Of a DNA stretch of 64,000 nucleotides, positions 59,945 through 64,000 are shown piece by piece; position 1 is the first letter of the stretch; each line of letters starts with the position of its first letter. Both the position numbers and the translations under genes were made by a program. Origin of the DNA: Clostridium sp. CF012. Lineage in GTDB: Bacteria; Bacillota; Clostridia; Clostridiales; Clostridiaceae. The stretch is from contig NZ_JAHLEF010000018.1 of assembly GCF_018861755.1 (NCBI RefSeq), positions 1-64,000 on the forward strand, written 5' to 3'. The notes beneath the pieces were generated by a model, which saw only the letters and a list, made by a program, of their open reading frames with translations, ran no database searches and was not told where the DNA came from.

Positions 59945-60010
59945 ATGTCTAATTTAGATTTCATTTATAAAAGACACAGTATTAGAAGATTCAAAAACAA
60001 AGTTATTCCT
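59945..60010 (+). pseudogene. Remnant of a nitroreductase-family gene
   Basis: An ATG at 59945 opens MSNLDFIYKRHSIRRFKNKV and continues IP before running into the reverse complement of the speE 3' end, with a stop at 60035. The R-x-S-I-R-x-F-K motif is the FMN-phosphate-binding N-terminus of nitroreductases. Only about 22 codons of the expected 170-200 remain. It appears truncated by a deletion that joined it to speE. AGGT precedes the ATG weakly. Confidence 0.6.
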
Positions 60011-60836
60011 ATTTTATTAAATCTTCTACAAATTTAGGTAAGGCGAAACAGGCTTTATGTAACTTTTTAGTATAGTATCTAGTATTAAATTCACAAGCAG
60101 CTGATAAATCTACTGTCTCTGGGTCGATTCTTTTTGAACCTACAGTAAAGCTCCAGTATCCACTTGGATAAGTAGGAATAGCAGCCATAAATAATTTTGT
60201 AACAGGGAACACAGCTTTTGCATCATTAAAAACTCTTTTTACGACTTCAGGAAGAAAAAAGGGAGTTTCTGTTTGTGCAATGAAAATACCGTCTTCTGTT
60301 AGGCAGTCATATATTTCACTGTAAAAGCTTCCTCCAAATAATCCTTCAGCAGCTCCAAAAGGGTCAGTAGAGTCTACAATGACTACATCGAATTCATTTT
60401 TATGCTCATGAACGTATTTTATACCATCCCCAATAAAAACCTCACATTTAGGGTTGTCTAAAGCACAACTTATTTCAGGAAGAAACTTTTTGCATTCTTT
60501 GACAACATCTACATCGATTTCACATAGTACTGCTTTCTCAATACCAGGGTGTTTTAATACCTCGCGAATTGCACCACCGTCTCCTCCACCCACAACAAGA
60601 ACCCTTTTAGGATTTGGATGAGTAAATAGAGGAATATGAGTTATCATTTCATGATATACATATTCGTCTTCAATTGTTGTTTGAACTATTCCATCGAGCA
60701 CTAGCATTCTTCCGAAAGCCTCAGTATCAAGAATTGCAAGCTCTTGGAACTGCGTTGTCTTTGTAACCAAAGTTTCCTTTATTTTATAAGTCATAGCAGC
60801 ATTTGCTATTTGACCTTCTTTAAACCACATATCCAT
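60009..60836 (-). CDS. speE: Spermidine synthase
   Basis: Polyamine aminopropyltransferase of 275 residues that makes spermidine from putrescine and decarboxylated S-adenosylmethionine. It shows [15 protein letters not shown] (about residue 80), the catalytic [10 protein letters not shown] (about 154), EGLFGGSFY and the TETPF segment. AGGAGG lies 7 bases before the ATG. No speD or agmatinase gene is adjacent; the SpeA-type decarboxylase lies 45 kb away. It runs divergently from spoIIAA. Confidence 0.93.
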   Translation of the reverse strand: MDMWFKEGQIANAAMTYKIKETLVTKTTQFQELAILDTEAFGRMLVLDGIVQTTIEDEYVYHEMITHIPLFTHPNPKRVLVVGGGDGGAIREVLKHPGIEKAVLCEIDVDVVKECKKFLPEISCALDNPKCEVFIGDGIKYVHEHKNEFDVVIVDSTDPFGAAEGLFGGSFYSEIYDCLTEDGIFIAQTETPFFLPEVVKRVFNDAKAVFPVTKLFMAAIPTYPSGYWSFTVGSKRIDPETVDLSAACEFNTRYYTKKLHKACFALPKFVEDLIK

Positions 60837-61170
60837 TGTAATTCCTCCTCATATTTTGGGGTAGATAACAATTAATAATTGATAACTACTTATATTTTCC
60901 CAATTAACAAATAATTTCAAAAGTTAAACAACAATAGTATAACAATGATTTTAATATAGGGCAATAGTTTGCATTAGTCAATTTAATTGTCAATTTAATT
61001 ATCAAAAAATGTATTAAATCAATAGATATGGGTAGAATATAAAAATATGCTTAAATATATTTAAAAAAAAGAAGGAAAATAATGTAATTGGTAGAATATA
61101 TAATAAAGGTATAATATTTAGACAAAACTGAAAAATTATTTTAATTTAAAATGATTCAAGGGGGAAGAAG
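60837..61170. other. Divergent region between speE and spoIIAA
   Basis: This 334-base gap holds the speE ribosome site, a CAATTA-A-TAATTG palindrome (60869-60881), a perfect tandem duplication of GTCAATTTAATT (60977-60988 and 60989-61000), two copies of GGTAGAATATA (61031-61041, 61090-61100) and a probable sigma-H promoter overlapping the second copy. No gene is visible. Confidence 0.5.
61073..61097 (+). promoter_or_regulatory. Probable sigma-H promoter of spoIIA
   Basis: AGGAAAAT (61073-61080) and GAAT (61094-61097) with 13 bases between fit the sigma-H pattern AGGAwwT/GAAT. The spoIIA operon is sigma-H dependent in Bacillus. A sigma-A-like TATAAT also occurs at 61111-61116 region without a matching -35. 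Confidence 0.5.
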
Positions 61171-61506
61171 ATGCATTTAAATTTTGAAAATATCCAAGAT
61201 AAATTGATTGTTTACATGTCTGGAGAACTAGACCATCATAGTGCTGAAGAAGTAAGGAATATGATAGACGATCGCTTAGACCGAGATAAATACAACAAAT
61301 TAATTATGGATTTCGATGGAGTGTCGTTTATGGACAGTTCAGGCATTGGGGTGGTTATTGGAAGATACAAAAAGTTACATATGAGAAATGGAAAAGTATG
61401 TGTAACAAGCATTAAATCTTCAGTAAAAAGAGTGTTCGAATTGTCAGGAATGTTTAAGATCATAATGCTATATGACGACGTTGAACAAGCTGTAAACAAT
61501 ATTTAG
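61171..61506 (+). CDS. spoIIAA: Anti-sigma-F factor antagonist SpoIIAA
   Basis: STAS-domain protein of 111 residues. The phosphorylated serine lies in [14 protein letters not shown] (Ser57, equivalent to Ser58 of Bacillus). When dephosphorylated it displaces SpoIIAB from sigma-F and starts forespore-specific transcription. It is first in the canonical spoIIA operon; spoIIAB follows after 13 bases. AAGGGGG lies 8 bases before the ATG. Confidence 0.96.
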   Translation: MHLNFENIQDKLIVYMSGELDHHSAEEVRNMIDDRLDRDKYNKLIMDFDGVSFMDSSGIGVVIGRYKKLHMRNGKVCVTSIKSSVKRVFELSGMFKIIMLYDDVEQAVNNI

Positions 61507-61519
61507 TGGGGGGATTAAT

Positions 61520-61948
61520 ATGGGTCACAATAGAATTAAAATTGAATTTTTAAGTAAATCCCAGAATGAAGGTTTTGCAAGAGTAGCAGTCGCAGCATTT
61601 GCGGCGCAATTAGATCCAACAATTGAAGAGATTAGTGATGTTAAAACTGCGGTTTCAGAGGCAGTTACCAATGCAATTATTCATGGATATGATAGCGAAG
61701 AGGAAATGATTAATATAGAAGCTATTATCAATGAAAATGAATTAACAGTTATAGTAAGTGACACAGGAAAAGGAATTGACGATTTAGAGATTGCTATGCA
61801 ACCATTATATACTTCACGTCCAGACTTAGAGAGGTCAGGTATGGGTTTTACTGTAATGGAAACTTTTATGGACAGCTTAGAAGTAAAGTCTGATAAAGGT
61901 AGGGGAACAAGTATAATAATGAAAAAAATATTTAATCCTTTATGTTAG
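61520..61948 (+). CDS. spoIIAB: Anti-sigma-F factor / serine kinase SpoIIAB
   Basis: GHKL-type ATPase of 142 residues. The N box is [13 protein letters not shown] (about residue 48), G1 is DTGKGI and the lid region ends in [12 protein letters not shown]. It binds and inhibits sigma-F and phosphorylates SpoIIAA. sigF follows after 10 bases, as in other spore formers. The start ATG is preceded by GGGGGG at 8 bases. Confidence 0.96.
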   Translation: MGHNRIKIEFLSKSQNEGFARVAVAAFAAQLDPTIEEISDVKTAVSEAVTNAIIHGYDSEEEMINIEAIINENELTVIVSDTGKGIDDLEIAMQPLYTSRPDLERSGMGFTVMETFMDSLEVKSDKGRGTSIIMKKIFNPLC

Positions 61949-61958
61949 GTGGAATATT

Positions 61959-62711
61959 ATGGATCAAAAAATAGTTAAAAAGAACAATTATAATTATGAA
62001 GATAATATGCTCCTCATTCAATTGGCTAGAGATGGTGAACCTGGTGCGCTAGATAGGCTAGTAGAAATGAACTTACCATTAGTTGCATCAATTAGTAAAA
62101 AATTTCTCAATAGGGGATATGAGTATGATGATATATTCCAAATTGGCTGTATTGGTCTAGTAAAAGCAATTAATAATTTTGACACTAAGTATAACGTGAA
62201 GTTTTCAACTTATGCAGTGCCAATGATAATGGGAGAGATTAAAAGATTTCTTCGGGATGACGGAATTATAAAAGTGAGTAGAAGTGTTAAAAATACTGCT
62301 CGGAAATTACATTATGATAAAGACACTCTAACAAAAGAACTAGGTAGAGATCCTACCATTGAAGAACTATCAGCTTTTTCTAATATTGAAAAAGAAGATA
62401 TAGTATATGCACTAGAGTCTGCAAGTAATATGCAGTATTTATTTGATACAATACACCAAGATGATGGTGCCCCAGTATTACTAATAGATAAATTAAGTGA
62501 AAAATATGAAGAAGATAACGAGGTTTTGGATAAGATTGCCCTAAAAGAAGCACTTAGAAAACTTGATGCAAAATCAAGGCAAATAATTATGCTAAGATAT
62601 TTTAAAGATAATACACAAATTCAGGTAGCGAAAATGATGGGAATAAGCCAAGTACAAGTATCAAGAATAGAAAAGAAAGTTTTAAAAATAATGAAAGAAA
62701 AGCTGAGCTGA
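61959..62711 (+). CDS. sigF: RNA polymerase sigma-F factor
   Basis: Forespore sigma factor of 250 residues. Region 2 contains YDDIFQIGCIGLVKAINNFD and FSTYAVPMIMGEIKRFLRDD; region 3 follows with VSRSVKNTARKL; region 4 contains QVAKMMGISQVQVSRIEKK. Size and gene order identify SpoIIAC/SigF. It directs early forespore genes after engulfment begins and is held by SpoIIAB until SpoIIAA is dephosphorylated. Confidence 0.96.
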   Translation: MDQKIVKKNNYNYEDNMLLIQLARDGEPGALDRLVEMNLPLVASISKKFLNRGYEYDDIFQIGCIGLVKAINNFDTKYNVKFSTYAVPMIMGEIKRFLRDDGIIKVSRSVKNTARKLHYDKDTLTKELGRDPTIEELSAFSNIEKEDIVYALESASNMQYLFDTIHQDDGAPVLLIDKLSEKYEEDNEVLDKIALKEALRKLDAKSRQIIMLRYFKDNTQIQVAKMMGISQVQVSRIEKKVLKIMKEKLS

Positions 62712-62722
62712 TAAGATGAAAT

Positions 62723-62786
62723 ATAGATAAACAACTTCAATGTTTGATTGTAAGTTGTTTATCTATAGATGATTCTTATTTTTTTT
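62723..62786 (+). terminator. Terminator of the spoIIA operon
   Basis: A perfect 15-base-pair stem (62723-62737 with 62752-62766), 14-base loop. A run of eight T begins 12 bases after the stem (62779-62786). Confidence 0.75.
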
Positions 62787-62898
62787 GACTAAAATTTATA
62801 TAATTGCAAATAATAATTTAGTGATAAAATATATTCTAACCGAATAATTCAATATAATAAATAGTGTCCATTTTAAAGAAGAGCAAGGAGGATATTTC

Positions 62899-63351
62899 AT
62901 GAAAGTGGAAGAAAAAACTATAAGAAAAAAGTTTGAACACCTCAATTCTAATAAAATTCCTAAGCCTAATCTACTGTTACATTGCTTTAATGCCTTTTGG
63001 GTTGGAGGATTGATATGTGTAATTGGACAATTTATCAGCGATTTTTTTTCAAAAATGGGTGTTCCGATCGATGAGCTAGGGAGCTATGTTTCCATAGTTA
63101 TGGTGTTTCTAGGAGCTATACTTACGGGCATAGGTATATATGATAAGCTAGGTGATTTTGCAGGAGCAGGCTCCGTTGTACCAATTACAGGGTTTGCAAA
63201 TTCCATTGTTTCGCCAGCAATGGAATTTAAAAAAGAGGGTTTTGTTTTTGGTGTAGCGGCTAAAATGTTTACAATTGCAGGACCTGTTTTAGTATATGGA
63301 ATTGGTTCATCTGTAATCGTAGGTATTTTATATTACTTTATAAGGTGGTGA
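62899..63351 (+). CDS. spoVAC: Stage V sporulation protein AC
   Basis: Membrane protein of 150 residues with four hydrophobic segments beginning about residue 30 (FNAFWVGGLICVIGQF), a conserved GAGSVVPITGFANSI loop and PAMEFKKEGFVFGVAAKMF. SpoVAC is a mechanosensitive-channel-like part of the SpoVA complex that moves dipicolinic acid into and out of the spore core. AAGGAGG lies 8 bases before the ATG. spoVAD follows after 6 bases. I found no clear sigma-G promoter in the 187-base gap upstream. Confidence 0.95.
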   Translation: MKVEEKTIRKKFEHLNSNKIPKPNLLLHCFNAFWVGGLICVIGQFISDFFSKMGVPIDELGSYVSIVMVFLGAILTGIGIYDKLGDFAGAGSVVPITGFANSIVSPAMEFKKEGFVFGVAAKMFTIAGPVLVYGIGSSVIVGILYYFIRW

Positions 63352-63357
63352 TTTAAA

Positions 63358-64000
63358 ATGGGTAGAAGAATTGGAGTTCAAACAGTTGAAATTCAAAGCA
63401 AACCTAGAATTATTGGTACTTATAATATAGTGGGTCCTAAGGAAGGTCAGGGACCATTAAAAGAGTATTTTGATAGAATTTTAAAAGACGATCTTAATGG
63501 AACTACTAGTTTTGAAAAAGCTGAATCAAGTCTTTTATATATTGCGATTAAAGAGAGTATAAAAAAAGCAAAATTACAGGAAACTGATATAAATTATCTA
63601 CTAGCAGGAGATTTACTAAATCAGCTAATCTCTTCAAGTTTTGCAGCTAGAGATTTGAATATACCCTTTCTAGGACTTTATGGAGCTTGTTCAACTATGG
63701 CAGAGTCTTTAAGTATAGGTTCAATGATAATGGATGGAGGCATGGCTAATTATGTTGTAGCAGCTACTTCATCGCATTTCTCCTCAGCTGAAAGACAATA
63801 TAGGTTACCATTAGAAATGGGAAGTCAGAGAGCTCCAACGGCACAATGGACCGTTACTGGAGCAGGATCAATGGTTTTAGGCAAAAAAGGTGATTTTCCT
63901 TATGTTACACATGTTACGACTGGCAAAGTTAAAGACTATGGAATAACCGATGTAAATAATATGGGGGTTGCCATGGCACCCGCAGCTGTGGACACTATTA
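63358..64000 (+). CDS. spoVAD: Stage V sporulation protein AD, 5' part
   Basis: The frame opens at ATG 63358 with AAGGTGG (63342-63348) 9 bases upstream and runs off the right edge after 214 codons. It begins MGRRIGVQTVEIQSKPRIIG and contains LGLYGACSTMAESLSIG, the thiolase-fold region conserved in SpoVAD, which binds dipicolinic acid. The rest of the gene (normally about 335-340 residues) lies beyond the window, presumably followed by spoVAE. Confidence 0.94.
   Translation, partial: MGRRIGVQTVEIQSKPRIIGTYNIVGPKEGQGPLKEYFDRILKDDLNGTTSFEKAESSLLYIAIKESIKKAKLQETDINYLLAGDLLNQLISSSFAARDLNIPFLGLYGACSTMAESLSIGSMIMDGGMANYVVAATSSHFSSAERQYRLPLEMGSQRAPTAQWTVTGAGSMVLGKKGDFPYVTHVTTGKVKDYGITDVNNMGVAMAPAAVDTI

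Noticed and set aside
62787-62898. Sigma-G promoter for spoVAC
   Set aside because: Several GAATA- and TATAAT-like words occur, but no pair had the right spacing and sequence.
1-64000. tRNA, rRNA, CRISPR array, intact IS or prophage genes
   Set aside because: None was seen on reading both strands; the repeats found are two short foldback units and isolated hairpins.

Overview
The window reads as chromosomal DNA of a low-GC, anaerobic, spore-forming Firmicute, most likely Clostridium in the strict sense. The evidence is strongly AT-rich intergenic DNA, AGGAGG-type ribosome sites, the spoIIA operon and spoVA genes, ferredoxin-dependent indolepyruvate oxidoreductase genes, and a complete 4-hydroxybutyrate/succinate fermentation cluster whose proteins resemble those I remember from C. 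kluyveri and C. aminobutyricum. The species is not determined. I saw no rRNA, tRNA, CRISPR array, intact insertion sequence or prophage.

Layout. (1) 1-9 kb: start of a minus-strand gene, a TetM-type ribosomal protection GTPase, a U32 peptidase-family protein, mutS2, a DUF523 protein and an FMN-dependent alpha-hydroxyacid oxidoreductase. (2) 9-14 kb: a class I glutamine synthetase, then a phosphotransacylase-iorA-iorB operon for 2-oxo-acid (probably aromatic) fermentation. (3) 14-18.6 kb: an unrecognised gene, a SpeA-type decarboxylase and a phosphohexomutase. (4) 18.7-36.3 kb: a large exopolysaccharide locus with a TPR protein, Wzz-like polymerisation protein, tyrosine kinase and phosphatase, galU, a FlaA1/PglF-type dehydratase, WbpA/WbpB/WbpD-like nucleotide-sugar enzymes, six glycosyl- or sugar-transferases and a polymerase/ligase. 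No flippase is visible. (5) 36.3-42.6 kb: nitroreductase, EamA transporter and histidine degradation genes hutH, ftcD, hutI, fchA, without urocanase. (6) 42.8-44.6 kb: a solitary adenine methyltransferase resembling C. difficile CamA. (7) 44.6-48.8 kb: an ACP, acyl-AMP ligase, LuxE-like and LuxC-like operon. (8) 48.9-59.9 kb: a CBS-PAS-AAA-Fis sigma-54 activator, a transporter, and abfD, a nifU-like gene, abfT, cat1, sucD and 4hbD. (9) 60-64 kb: a nitroreductase remnant, speE, spoIIAA-spoIIAB-sigF, spoVAC and the start of spoVAD.

The most interesting part is 44.5-60 kb. Three near-identical sigma-54 (-24/-12) promoters lie in front of the lux-like operon (44563), the transporter (50990) and abfD (52419), and a sigma-54 activator gene sits between them. 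This suggests one regulon joining a luciferase-less fatty-acid-reductase-like operon to 4-hydroxybutyrate/succinate fermentation. A Rex-like redox operator lies just downstream of the transporter promoter, and two TTGTGA-N6-TCACAA palindromes inside tandem hairpins lie just upstream of it.

Within the fermentation cluster, CoA-transferases (cat1, abfT), SucD and 4HbD convert succinate to 4-hydroxybutyryl-CoA, and the [4Fe-4S]/FAD enzyme AbfD dehydrates it towards crotonyl-CoA. The final steps to butyrate must be encoded elsewhere.
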